This document shows, piece after piece, positions 1-6,591 of a stretch of DNA of 22,915 bases (position 1 is the stretch's first letter; each line of letters opens with the position of its first letter). Where the stretch lies: the NCBI GenBank assembly GCA_900551135.1, contig URUX01000017.1:1-22915 (forward strand). The letters are read 5' to 3'. Origin of the DNA: an uncultured Clostridium sp. (GTDB taxonomy: Bacteria; Bacillota; Clostridia; Lachnospirales; Lachnospiraceae). Under the pieces are notes generated by a model. It ran no database searches. It was not told the origin of the DNA and saw nothing but the letters and a program-made list of their open reading frames with translations. Made by a program: the position numbers and the translations under genes.

Positions 1-102
1 TACTTCTGAAAACGTCACTTCCTTTTCAGACATATAAGCCAGCAATCCTTTTAAAATTGCATAACCCATATTTCCCATTCCAATAAATCCAACTTTCGCC
101 AT
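1..102 (-). CDS. proC: Pyrroline-5-carboxylate reductase, N-terminal part (runs off the window)
   Basis: Reading from the ATG at 102 down to base 1 gives 34 residues starting MAKVGFIGMGNMGYAI. This is the Rossmann nucleotide-binding start (GxIGxGNMGxAI) typical of ProC, which reduces 1-pyrroline-5-carboxylate to proline with NAD(P)H in the cytoplasm. A ribosome site AAGGAGA lies five bases upstream. Only the N-terminus is inside the window, so related NAD(P)-binding reductases with a similar start cannot be fully excluded; the GNMG signature favours ProC. The gene follows rny on the same strand, 98 bases away, with a terminator-like hairpin directly upstream of its ribosome site. Confidence 0.8.
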   Translation of the reverse strand, partial: MAKVGFIGMGNMGYAILKGLLAYMSEKEVTFSEV

Positions 103-124
103 ATTGTCTCCTTTTCCGCTGCTG

Positions 125-176
125 AAAACAAAAAGACGCCTGGACATCACCATATGTATGGGCATCCAAACGTCTT
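125..176 (-). terminator. Rho-independent terminator or leader hairpin between rny and proC
   Basis: On the minus strand, AAGACG (176-171) pairs with CGTCTT (138-133). The stem continues through TTTGGA/TCCAGG with wobble pairs and an inner CCAT/ATGG, followed by TTTTTGTTTT. It fits a terminator for rny, but it ends only about 30 bases before the proC ATG, so it may also act in the proC leader. Confidence 0.75.
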
Positions 177-200
177 CGTCATTGTTAGAATTAATAGAAG

Positions 201-1745
201 TTACTTTGCGTAATCAATTACCCTTGATTCGCGGATAACGTTTACCTTAATCTGTCCTGGATATTCCAGTTCGTCCTCAATTCTCTTTGAGATGTCACGA
301 GCCAGCAATACCATGCCGTCATCGTTAATCTGCTCCGGAACAACCATAATCCGGACTTCCCTGCCTGCCTGAATAGCAAAAGACTTGTCCACTCCCTTAA
401 AGGAATTGGTAATATCTTCTAACTGTTTCAATCTGTTGGTATATGTTTCCAGAGTTTCGCGCCGTGCGCCTGGCCGTGCAGCAGAAATCGTATCTGCAGC
501 CTGAACAATGCAGGCAATCAAACTCTGAGGTTCAACATCGCCATGGTGGGATTCCACTGCGTTAATAACCGTCGCTGATTCCTTGTACTTGCGGCACAAA
601 TCAACGCCCAGCCGAATGTGGGAACCTTCCATCTCATGGTCAACGGACTTTCCAATGTCATGTAATAATCCGGCACGTTTTGCCAAACGGACATCCAAGC
701 CCATCTCAGCTGCCAATAGACCAGAAAGCTGCGCTACCTCAATGGAGTGCTTTAATGCGTTCTGTCCATAGCTGGTTCTAAATTTCATCTTGCCCAGAAG
801 TTTTACTAATTCAGGATGGATGCCATGAATTCCTACTTCAAGAGTAGCGGCTTCTCCTTCTTCCCTCATCATTGTCTCTACTTCTTTTTGTGCTTTTTCA
901 ACCATTTCTTCAATTCTGGCCGGATGAATCCGTCCGTCCACAATCAAACGCTCTAATGCAATACGGGCTATTTCTCTTCGAATTGGATCAAATCCTGATA
1001 ATACTACTGCTTCCGGAGTATCATCAATAATCAGTTCCACGCCGGTCAGGGTCTCCAGGGTACGGATATTACGTCCCTCACGACCAATAATACGGCCTTT
1101 CATCTCATCATTAGGAAGCTGTACAACAGAGACGGTTGTCTCTGCAACATGATCGGCAGCACATCTCTGAATGGCTGTCACGATATAATCCTTTGCCTTT
1201 TTATCGGCCTCTTCTTTTGCTTTGTTTTCCAGTTCCTTAATCAGTTTTGCGGTGTCATGCTTTACGTCTTCTTCAACAGATTTTAAAAGATATTCCTTTG
1301 CCTGTTCGGAGGTTAGGCCTGAAATTCTTTCCAGTTCCTGTATCCCTTTCTCGTAAAGTAAATCCACTTCTGCAGAACGCTTGCCTAAAGATTCCTCTCT
1401 GGAAAGTAATCCTGCTTCCCTTTTTTCAAGGGCATCTGCTTTCTTTTCTACGTTCTCTTCTTTGCTTAATACTCGCCGTTCATAACGCTGAAGTTCTGCT
1501 CTTCTCTCTTTTGTTTCCTTTTCCAGCTCATTCTTAGTCTTTAATGACTCTTCCTTTGCTTCCAGAAGAGCTTCCCGCTTCTTGGTTTCTGCTACCTTTA
1601 ACGCTTCATCTATTATCTCCCTGGACTTTTCTTCGGCAGTTCCAATCTTGCTTTCATAAGACTTAATGCGGTATTGAGTCGCCGCAATCCAGGTAATAAC
1701 AGCTACTACTACGCCTGTTATACATGCAGCTATTACTGGTGACAC
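201..1745 (-). CDS. rny: Ribonuclease Y
   Basis: 514 residues, close to the usual ~520 of RNase Y, the membrane-anchored endoribonuclease that starts mRNA decay in Firmicutes. Domains in order: an N-terminal membrane segment (about 3-22), a long charged coiled coil (about 25-195), a KH RNA-binding domain with the GREGRN loop near 221-226, and an HD phosphohydrolase domain with His333, the metal-binding pair H362-D363 (LHDIGK) and downstream histidines. The start is GTG at 1745, seven bases after AAGGAGG. The gene follows recX on the same strand but has its own near-consensus promoter in the 101-base gap. It ends just before a terminator hairpin. recA-recX-rny is a common clostridial order. 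Confidence 0.97.
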   Translation of the reverse strand: MSPVIAACITGVVVAVITWIAATQYRIKSYESKIGTAEEKSREIIDEALKVAETKKREALLEAKEESLKTKNELEKETKERRAELQRYERRVLSKEENVEKKADALEKREAGLLSREESLGKRSAEVDLLYEKGIQELERISGLTSEQAKEYLLKSVEEDVKHDTAKLIKELENKAKEEADKKAKDYIVTAIQRCAADHVAETTVSVVQLPNDEMKGRIIGREGRNIRTLETLTGVELIIDDTPEAVVLSGFDPIRREIARIALERLIVDGRIHPARIEEMVEKAQKEVETMMREEGEAATLEVGIHGIHPELVKLLGKMKFRTSYGQNALKHSIEVAQLSGLLAAEMGLDVRLAKRAGLLHDIGKSVDHEMEGSHIRLGVDLCRKYKESATVINAVESHHGDVEPQSLIACIVQAADTISAARPGARRETLETYTNRLKQLEDITNSFKGVDKSFAIQAGREVRIMVVPEQINDDGMVLLARDISKRIEDELEYPGQIKVNVIRESRVIDYAK

Positions 1746-1793
1746 AGGAGCACCTCCTTATTTAGTTTTCATTGTACGAACTACAACAGTATA

Positions 1794-1822
1794 ATTTTAT
1801 ACGTTTTTCGGTAATGTGTCAA
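1794..1822 (-). promoter_or_regulatory. Sigma-A type promoter of rny
   Basis: On the minus strand, TTGACA (1822-1817) is followed by a 17-base spacer and TAAAAT (1799-1794). It lies in the recX-rny gap about 50 bases before the rny start, so rny can be made independently of the SOS-controlled recA-recX unit. Confidence 0.75.
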
Positions 1823-1846
1823 GTGTAATACAGTGGTTTTGGGAAA

Positions 1847-2476
1847 TTACAGGCAATCTGCCCAAATATCATCCTGCATTTTTGACAATACCCCCTGAAT
1901 TGCATCAAATGAATACCCTCTTCTGGTCAGCATTCCAACTGCTTTTTCGTACTCTTTCCGGTCTAATGCCCTGCCCCAAAATCCCTTTTTTTCTAAAAGA
2001 GACCGTATCTGCGCTGATTCATCAATATCCTGTTCTTCTACTATCTGTTCTGCCAGTTCCCTGCTGATTCCCTTCTGCAAAAGCGTACTCATAATCTGGC
2101 GTCTGCTTTTGCTGCGGCTGTGAGTTTGGGCATAACGGAAACCGTAAGCCTCATCATTTACATACTGAAACCGAAGTGTCATGGAAACGGCTGCCTCTAC
2201 AGCCTGATCCGGATATCCTTCCCGCTTTAGCCTGGCTCTCAGTTCTGCTTCTGTTTTATCGGAAAATTCCAGCAGATGAAGGGCTCTTTCCCTGGCTCTG
2301 GAACACAGAAGTTCCATCAGACCTGCAAATGCCTTTTCATCCAGAACCTTCCCTTCTTCAATCTGAAACTTCCGAATATCACCTGGATATAAGACAAGCG
2401 CAAGATCCCCCTCCAGGAGAATCCTGCGTCTTTTTTTGTCAAACTCCGTGATACTTTGTATCCGAAATTCTCTCAT
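1847..2476 (-). CDS. recX: Regulatory protein RecX
   Basis: 209 residues. RecX binds RecA filaments and modulates their extension and activity. The sequence is rich in short basic/acidic helical repeats. Segments typical of the family are the SDKTEAELRARLKREGY stretch (first three-helix repeat), the Y-NDEAYGFRYAQTHSRSKSRRQI region and a final GYSFDAIQGVL repeat. The N-terminal ~60 residues (SITEFDKKRRRILLEGD...) form the extra leader seen in Firmicute RecX. Its ATG overlaps the recA stop codon as ATGA, so the two are translationally coupled and share the LexA-controlled recA promoter. It has no membrane segment or signal peptide. Confidence 0.9.
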   Translation of the reverse strand: MREFRIQSITEFDKKRRRILLEGDLALVLYPGDIRKFQIEEGKVLDEKAFAGLMELLCSRARERALHLLEFSDKTEAELRARLKREGYPDQAVEAAVSMTLRFQYVNDEAYGFRYAQTHSRSKSRRQIMSTLLQKGISRELAEQIVEEQDIDESAQIRSLLEKKGFWGRALDRKEYEKAVGMLTRRGYSFDAIQGVLSKMQDDIWADCL

Positions 2477-3543
2477 TCTTTATCACTCTTAGTCTCTGTC
2501 TCTGGTACTTTTTTTTCGTCCTCTTCCTTACCGGCCTCATGGCCGCTTCCCTGAAGGTGGTATTTTTCTCTTACTTTCTGTTCAATCTCCTGGCAAATCT
2601 CCGGATTGTTCTGAAGATAAATCTTGGCATTTTCACGTCCCTGTCCAATCTTCGCGCTGTTATATGCATACCAGGCACCGCTCTTTTCTACAATGTTCTC
2701 CTTAGCGGCCAGATCCAGAATATCTCCCTCTTTGGAAATACCCTTGCCAAACATAATATCAAACTCTGCCTCCTTAAATGGAGGAGCAATTTTATTTTTC
2801 ACCACTTTCACTCTGACACGGCTTCCAATTGCCTCACCGCCCTGTTTTAACGTCTCTGTACGGCGCACATCCAAACGGACAGAAGAATAGAACTTCAAAG
2901 CCCGTCCACCGGTGGTAGTCTCCGGATTGCCAAACATCACTCCGACCTTTTCGCGCAGCTGGTTGATAAAAATAACAATGCAGTTTGACTTACTGATCAC
3001 TGCTGTCAGTTTTCTCAGAGCCTGAGACATCAGACGAGCCTGAAGTCCCACATGGGAATCTCCCATCTCACCATCAATCTCTGCCTTTGGAACCAGTGCT
3101 GCAACCGAGTCCACAATAACAATGTCTACTGCCCCGGAGCGCACCATCGTCTCTGTAATCTCCAGCGCCTGTTCTCCGTTGTCCGGCTGTGATATGTATA
3201 AATTATCAATATCAACTCCGATTGCCTTTGCATAAACCGGATCCAACGCATGTTCTGCATCAATAAATCCTGCAATTCCTCCCCTTTTCTGAACTTCGGC
3301 TACCATATGAAGAGCAACTGTAGTCTTACCACTGGATTCAGGACCATAGACCTCCACAATACGTCCTCTTGGAACTCCCCCCAAACCCAGGGCAATATCC
3401 AGACTCAGCGAACCAGTTGGGACAGTTTCAATATTCATATTCGCTCCGGATTCTCCCAGCTTCATAACCGAACCTTTGCCAAACGATTTTTCAATCTGAG
3501 TTAAAGCGGCATCCAGTGCTTTTAATTTATCATCCTTATTCAT
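2473..3543 (-). CDS. recA: Recombinase RecA
   Basis: 356 residues from the ATG at 3543. RecA forms ATP-dependent filaments on single-stranded DNA, catalyses strand exchange and triggers LexA self-cleavage. Walker A is GPESSGKT (67-74), the catalytic glutamate lies in DAEH (E97), Walker B ends at D145 (VIVDS), and DNA-binding loop 2 carries the GGRALKFYSS region. The C-terminus is very acidic (EEDEKKVPETETKSDKE), as is normal. An in-frame ATG at 3564 was not chosen: it lies inside the LexA box, whereas the ATG at 3543 has GGAGG five bases upstream. recX follows with a one-codon overlap. Confidence 0.98.
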   Translation of the reverse strand: MNKDDKLKALDAALTQIEKSFGKGSVMKLGESGANMNIETVPTGSLSLDIALGLGGVPRGRIVEVYGPESSGKTTVALHMVAEVQKRGGIAGFIDAEHALDPVYAKAIGVDIDNLYISQPDNGEQALEITETMVRSGAVDIVIVDSVAALVPKAEIDGEMGDSHVGLQARLMSQALRKLTAVISKSNCIVIFINQLREKVGVMFGNPETTTGGRALKFYSSVRLDVRRTETLKQGGEAIGSRVRVKVVKNKIAPPFKEAEFDIMFGKGISKEGDILDLAAKENIVEKSGAWYAYNSAKIGQGRENAKIYLQNNPEICQEIEQKVREKYHLQGSGHEAGKEEDEKKVPETETKSDKE

Positions 3544-3557
3544 AGCTTCCTCCAATG

Positions 3558-3571
3558 CGAACAAATGTTCT
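3558..3571 (-). promoter_or_regulatory. LexA (DinR) SOS box of recA
   Basis: The plus strand reads CGAACAAATGTTCT, matching the Gram-positive LexA/DinR consensus CGAACRNRYGTTYC at all but the last base. The GAAC-N4-GTTC core is perfectly palindromic. It lies just downstream of the -10 element and upstream of the recA ribosome site, where a bound repressor would block transcription. Confidence 0.9.
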
Positions 3572-3584
3572 ATCTGTACTTATA

Positions 3585-3613
3585 ACTATAATATATCAGT
3601 GCCTAAATGTCAA
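3585..3613 (-). promoter_or_regulatory. Sigma-A promoter of recA-recX
   Basis: On the minus strand, TTGACA (3613-3608), a 17-base spacer and TATAGT (3590-3585). The predicted start lies next to the LexA box. Confidence 0.85.
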
Positions 3614-3934
3614 CTATTAATTTCTGTCAAATACAGCCCAACCAACCACCGCCCTTCTGCTGTTTACAACAGGCCGGATACTTTTTCCATGTAATTTTCC
3701 CCCACCCTGCAAAAGCTGTGCATTTTGATTTGTTACATAACTAAATTCTGTGAAACTTCCGGAGAATACCGGATGGAAACCAGGCAGAAAGACATTCCGC
3801 CGAATTATCGGTGTTTCGTTCTTATTATACCTTATATAAAAACGGCCTTCAAGATAATTTTATAAAAATCCCACGTTCTGAGAGCTTTCTTCTCTCTTCC
3901 TACATATTCTAATAAAAAAGGATGGTATTTCCAT
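3614..3934. other. Intergenic region between divergent recA and the S8 protease gene
   Basis: About 320 bases with no convincing protein gene on either strand. It is AT-rich near the protease start. A small hairpin (TCCGG-agaata-CCGGA near 3760-3775) is visible, but no strong promoter for the protease could be picked out. Confidence 0.5.
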
Positions 3935-4825
3935 GTGGATCAGGTAAAATCTGCAATTCACTGGCAGGAAGCTTCCCGGCAGGGACTCAGCGGCAGCGGC
4001 ATCGGCGTTGCCGTACTGGACACCGGCATTTTTCCCCATCAGGACTTTGACAGCCGGATTCTTGCATTCCAGGATTTCGTAAACCGAAAAACTGCCCTCT
4101 ACGACGATAACGGACACGGAACCCACATTTCCGCCATTATCGGAGGCAGCGGCACCGCATCTGACGGACGGTACAGCGGGATTGCCCCCAAATGCAGCTT
4201 AATTAGTGTAAAAGTATTGGATCAAAGAGGAAATGGGTTTGCCTCTGATGTGTTATCCGGTCTTTCCTGGATTCGCAGTCACAAAGATCACTACGGTATC
4301 CGTATTGTAAATATATCTGTAGGCTCCTTTTCCAGAAAAGGAATGACAGAAAATTCTGCTCTGGTCAGAGGTGTAAATGCCGCCTGGGATGACGGTCTGG
4401 TTGTCGTGGTTGCTGCAGGAAACAACGGCCCGGGACGCATGACCATTACAACCCCCGGAATCAGCCGTAAAGTTATCACAGTTGGCTGTTCCGACGACTA
4501 TAAAGAAGTCCGGGTTTCCGGGAATCGAATGGTAGACTATTCCGGCCGCGGACCCACATATGCCTGTATCCAAAAGCCTGATATCGTAGCTCCCGGCTCG
4601 CGGGTGGTAAGCTGTAAAAATGCCTGTAATCTCTATCAAATCAAAAGCGGTACTTCTATGTCTACCCCCATTGTCTCCGGCTCAATCGCCCTGCTGTTGG
4701 AAAAGTATCCGGACATGTCCAACAAGGATGTAAAATTGCATCTCAGGGACTCCTGTACGGATTTAGGACTTCCCCACAATCAGCAGGGGTGGGGACTTTT
4801 GGATCTGGAACGGCTTTTGCGGTAG
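3935..4825 (+). CDS. Subtilisin-like serine protease (peptidase S8), no visible signal peptide
   Basis: 296 residues comprising little more than the catalytic domain. The triad is complete: D29 in VLDTG, H61 in NGHGTH, and S241 in GTSMSTP, with the oxyanion-hole asparagine N163 in AAGNNG. It starts almost directly at the catalytic fold, with no hydrophobic signal sequence and no recognisable inhibitory propeptide, so it is either intracellular or exported by another route. The start is weak: GTG at 3935, with only a GGATGG-like site about ten bases upstream. A four-codon ATG reading frame at 3933 overlaps it, and the frame stays open upstream to 3866 without an ATG. It stands alone between recA and a structured RNA region. 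Its substrate is unknown. Confidence 0.9.
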   Translation: MDQVKSAIHWQEASRQGLSGSGIGVAVLDTGIFPHQDFDSRILAFQDFVNRKTALYDDNGHGTHISAIIGGSGTASDGRYSGIAPKCSLISVKVLDQRGNGFASDVLSGLSWIRSHKDHYGIRIVNISVGSFSRKGMTENSALVRGVNAAWDDGLVVVVAAGNNGPGRMTITTPGISRKVITVGCSDDYKEVRVSGNRMVDYSGRGPTYACIQKPDIVAPGSRVVSCKNACNLYQIKSGTSMSTPIVSGSIALLLEKYPDMSNKDVKLHLRDSCTDLGLPHNQQGWGLLDLERLLR

Positions 4826-4843
4826 CCAGAAATCTGCCTTATC

Positions 4844-4872
4844 TTGCCAGTTTTGCTTATTAATGTTACAAT
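4844..4872 (+). promoter_or_regulatory. Promoter of a candidate small RNA
   Basis: TTGCCA (4844-4849), a 17-base spacer and TACAAT (4867-4872), 20 bases after the protease stop codon. The expected start site, seven bases after the -10 element, is A4879, exactly the first base of the closing stem described next. Confidence 0.6.
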
Positions 4873-4878
4873 ACCGTT

Positions 4879-4980
4879 ATCACCAGTTCTGGGAAGAGTG
4901 CGGTTTTGCCCGTATCGGAGGTGTCCGGTCTCACGCTGATTATCCCGGGAACACACTCCGGCTGGTGATTTTACTTATTT
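4879..4980 (+). ncRNA. Candidate structured small RNA with a three-way junction
   Basis: No protein frame fits here, but the strand folds compactly. The closing stem P1 is ATCACCAG (4879-4886) with CTGGTGAT (4962-4969), 8 perfect pairs. P2 is TGCGG/CCGTA (4899-4903 with 4910-4914, loop TTTTGC). P3 stacks CGGAG/CTCCG (4916-4920 with 4956-4960), GTGT/ACAC (4921-4924 with 4951-4954) and CCGG/CCGG (4925-4928 with 4945-4948), with one bulged A and a GA internal bulge. The 3' side runs into TTTTACTTATTTT, a plausible termination tract. A 12-base joiner (4887-4898) could instead pair with TCCCGGGAA (4943-4951), giving a competing fold. I do not recognise a known RNA family. An alternative is an unusually elaborate terminator for the protease gene. 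Confidence 0.4.
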
Positions 4981-4996
4981 TCCCTCCCTTTCCAAA

Positions 4997-5013
4997 ATTA
5001 AGAATTTCTTAAT
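4997..5013. repeat. 17-bp perfect palindrome, possible operator
   Basis: ATTAAGAA-T-TTCTTAAT, eight-base arms around one central base. It lies about 45-60 bases upstream of the extended -10 element at 5054-5062. It could be a regulator-binding site; no T-tract follows, so it is not a terminator. Confidence 0.4.
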
Positions 5014-5053
5014 AATCTATTTAAAGAACATTCAAACATTATGCCTCCTCCTG

Positions 5054-5062
5054 TGCTATACT
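5054..5062 (+). promoter_or_regulatory. Extended -10 promoter element
   Basis: TG-C-TATACT, a match to the TGN-TATAAT extended -10 element, with no clear -35 hexamer. The predicted start is near 5069. The only thing downstream before a strong terminator is about 90 untranslated bases. Confidence 0.35.
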
Positions 5063-5068
5063 AAGACC

Positions 5069-5159
5069 ATAAGAAATGCAGTCAATCCTGAATCCTTTTG
5101 AAATCAAAATTCGGAAGAAAAGCAAAATCTCGTACCCCATCACATACGAGGCTTTTTTT
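5069..5159 (+). ncRNA. Candidate short non-coding transcript
   Basis: This is the segment between the extended -10 element and the terminator at 5129-5159. An ATG at 5076 opens a frame but has no ribosome site, and the frame runs through the terminator and into the antisense of lysA, so it is not credible. The transcript may be separate, or the 3' end of one ~280-base RNA that starts at 4879. Confidence 0.25.
5129..5159 (+). terminator. Rho-independent terminator
   Basis: CTCGTA (5129-5134) pairs with TACGAG (5145-5150) around a ten-base loop, followed by GC and seven Ts (5153-5159). It is a clean plus-strand terminator with no protein gene in the 300 bases before it. Confidence 0.8.
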
Positions 5160-5196
5160 CCGCCCTTTTTTCAGTTTTCTTCCCGTATGGGCAGTA

Positions 5197-5256
5197 AAAA
5201 AATAACATGTGAAAGACAGCGCATCCAGTATGCAGTGTCCTCACATGTTATTTTTT
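5197..5256. terminator. Large bidirectional terminator hairpin downstream of lysA
   Basis: Sixteen-base perfect arms (5197-5212 and 5241-5256, each containing TAACATGTGA or its complement), with an A-run on one side and a T-run on the other. The 28-base interior continues pairing as GACA/TGTC and GCAT/ATGC. It can stop minus-strand transcription leaving lysA and plus-strand transcription from the RNA region. Confidence 0.85.
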
Positions 5257-5304
5257 ATTGTTTCTTAAACCTGTTTTCCGGCATCTGTTCCGTAAACATT
5301 CTGA

Positions 5305-6576
5305 TTACTTTCCATATTCCTTCATTACATCACAAAAATCAAAGGTGGCAAAATAATCTTTTGGGGTTTCCGCCCGCCGAATCATCTGGACTGTTCCGTC
5401 TTCTTTCAGCAACAACTCTGCGGATTTCAGTTTGCCATTATAGTTGTATCCCATAGAAAAGCCATGTGCACCGGTATCGTGAATCACCAGATAATCTCCC
5501 ATATCGATTTTGGGAAGCATTCGGTCTATGGCAAATTTGTCATTGTTCTCACACAAAGAACCGGTAACATCATATTTATGGTCGCAGGGCGCGTCTTCTT
5601 TTCCCAGTACGGTAATATGATGGTATGCTCCGTACATGGCAGGACGCATCAGATTCACAGCACAGGCATCCACTCCGATATATTCTTTGTGGGTATGCTT
5701 CTCGTGAATCGCCTTTGTCACAAGGCAGCCATAAGGCCCTAACATAAACCGGCCCAGTTCTGTGTAGATTTCTACATCTCCCATTCCAGCCGGAATCAGG
5801 ACTTCTTCATAGACTTTACGAACCCCTTCACCGATTGCATAGATATCGTTTGGTTCCTGATCCGGACGGTATGGAATACCAATTCCGCCAGACAGGTTAA
5901 TAAACTTGATATGTGCTCCCGTCTTCTGGTGGAGTTCTACAGCCAGTTCAAACAGTACCTTCGCTAACATTGGATAATACTCATTGGTTACTGTGTTGCT
6001 TGCCAGAAAAGCATGAATTCCAAAATCCTTAGCGCCCTTTTCTTTTAAAATAGAAAATGCCTCAAAAATCTGTTCTGTGGTCATACCGTATTTTGCATCA
6101 CCAGGGTTGTCCATAATATCATTGCTGATTTTAAAGATTCCGCCTGGATTATACCGGCAGCTGATGGTTTCCGGAATATATCCCAATGTTTCTTCCAGGC
6201 AGGAAATGTGGGTAATGTCGTCTAAATTAATAATTGCGCCCAGTTTTTCTGCAAAAGCAAATTCTTCCGGAGGAGTGTCATTGGAAGAAAACATGATATC
6301 ATGGCCGGAAAAACCGCAGGCGTCTGACATCATAAGTTCTGTCATAGAGGAACAGTCTGTGCCGCAGCCGTACTCTTTTAAAATCTTCAAAATAAACGGA
6401 TTCGGTGTGGCTTTTACTGCGAAATATTCCCGATAACCTTTATTCCAGGAAAACGCCTCTTTTAATTTTCTTGCATTTTCCCGAATCCCCGCTTCATCAT
6501 ATAGATGAAAGGGTGTCGGGTATGCCTGGGCGATTCCCTCTGCCTGTTTTAAACTCACAAATGGTTTCTTTTCCAT
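5305..6576 (-). CDS. lysA: Diaminopimelate decarboxylase (atypical subfamily)
   Basis: 423 residues, fold-type III PLP enzyme. LysA decarboxylates meso-diaminopimelate to L-lysine, the last step of lysine synthesis. K55 in FAVKATPNP is the PLP lysine, the glycine-rich SGGIGIPY loop (229-236) holds the phosphate, and CENND (342-346) supplies the substrate-binding Cys and Glu from the partner subunit, normally written CExxD. The stretch usually read as HxHIGS appears here as HAFLAS (188-193), marking a divergent branch, so a related amino-acid decarboxylase remains possible. The start ATG has TTGAGGT seven bases upstream. It is the last gene of the corA-rhomboid-pyk-lysA run, 15 bases after pyk, and ends at a large terminator. 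Confidence 0.85.
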   Translation of the reverse strand: MEKKPFVSLKQAEGIAQAYPTPFHLYDEAGIRENARKLKEAFSWNKGYREYFAVKATPNPFILKILKEYGCGTDCSSMTELMMSDACGFSGHDIMFSSNDTPPEEFAFAEKLGAIINLDDITHISCLEETLGYIPETISCRYNPGGIFKISNDIMDNPGDAKYGMTTEQIFEAFSILKEKGAKDFGIHAFLASNTVTNEYYPMLAKVLFELAVELHQKTGAHIKFINLSGGIGIPYRPDQEPNDIYAIGEGVRKVYEEVLIPAGMGDVEIYTELGRFMLGPYGCLVTKAIHEKHTHKEYIGVDACAVNLMRPAMYGAYHHITVLGKEDAPCDHKYDVTGSLCENNDKFAIDRMLPKIDMGDYLVIHDTGAHGFSMGYNYNGKLKSAELLLKEDGTVQMIRRAETPKDYFATFDFCDVMKEYGK

Positions 6577-6591
6577 AATCTGTACCTCAAT

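Noticed and set aside
3541..3564. Alternative recA start at 3564
   Set aside because: This ATG lies inside the LexA box; the ATG at 3543 has a good ribosome site and the normal RecA N-terminus.
4879..4980. Known RNA families for the structured region (hammerhead, TPP, c-di-GMP, SRP RNA, 6S, tmRNA, RNase P)
   Set aside because: Their conserved core sequences, such as CUGANGA or the SRP loop, were looked for on both strands and not found.
5076..5456. Plus-strand open frame of 126 codons starting inside the structured gap
   Set aside because: No ribosome site; it crosses two terminators and runs antisense into lysA.
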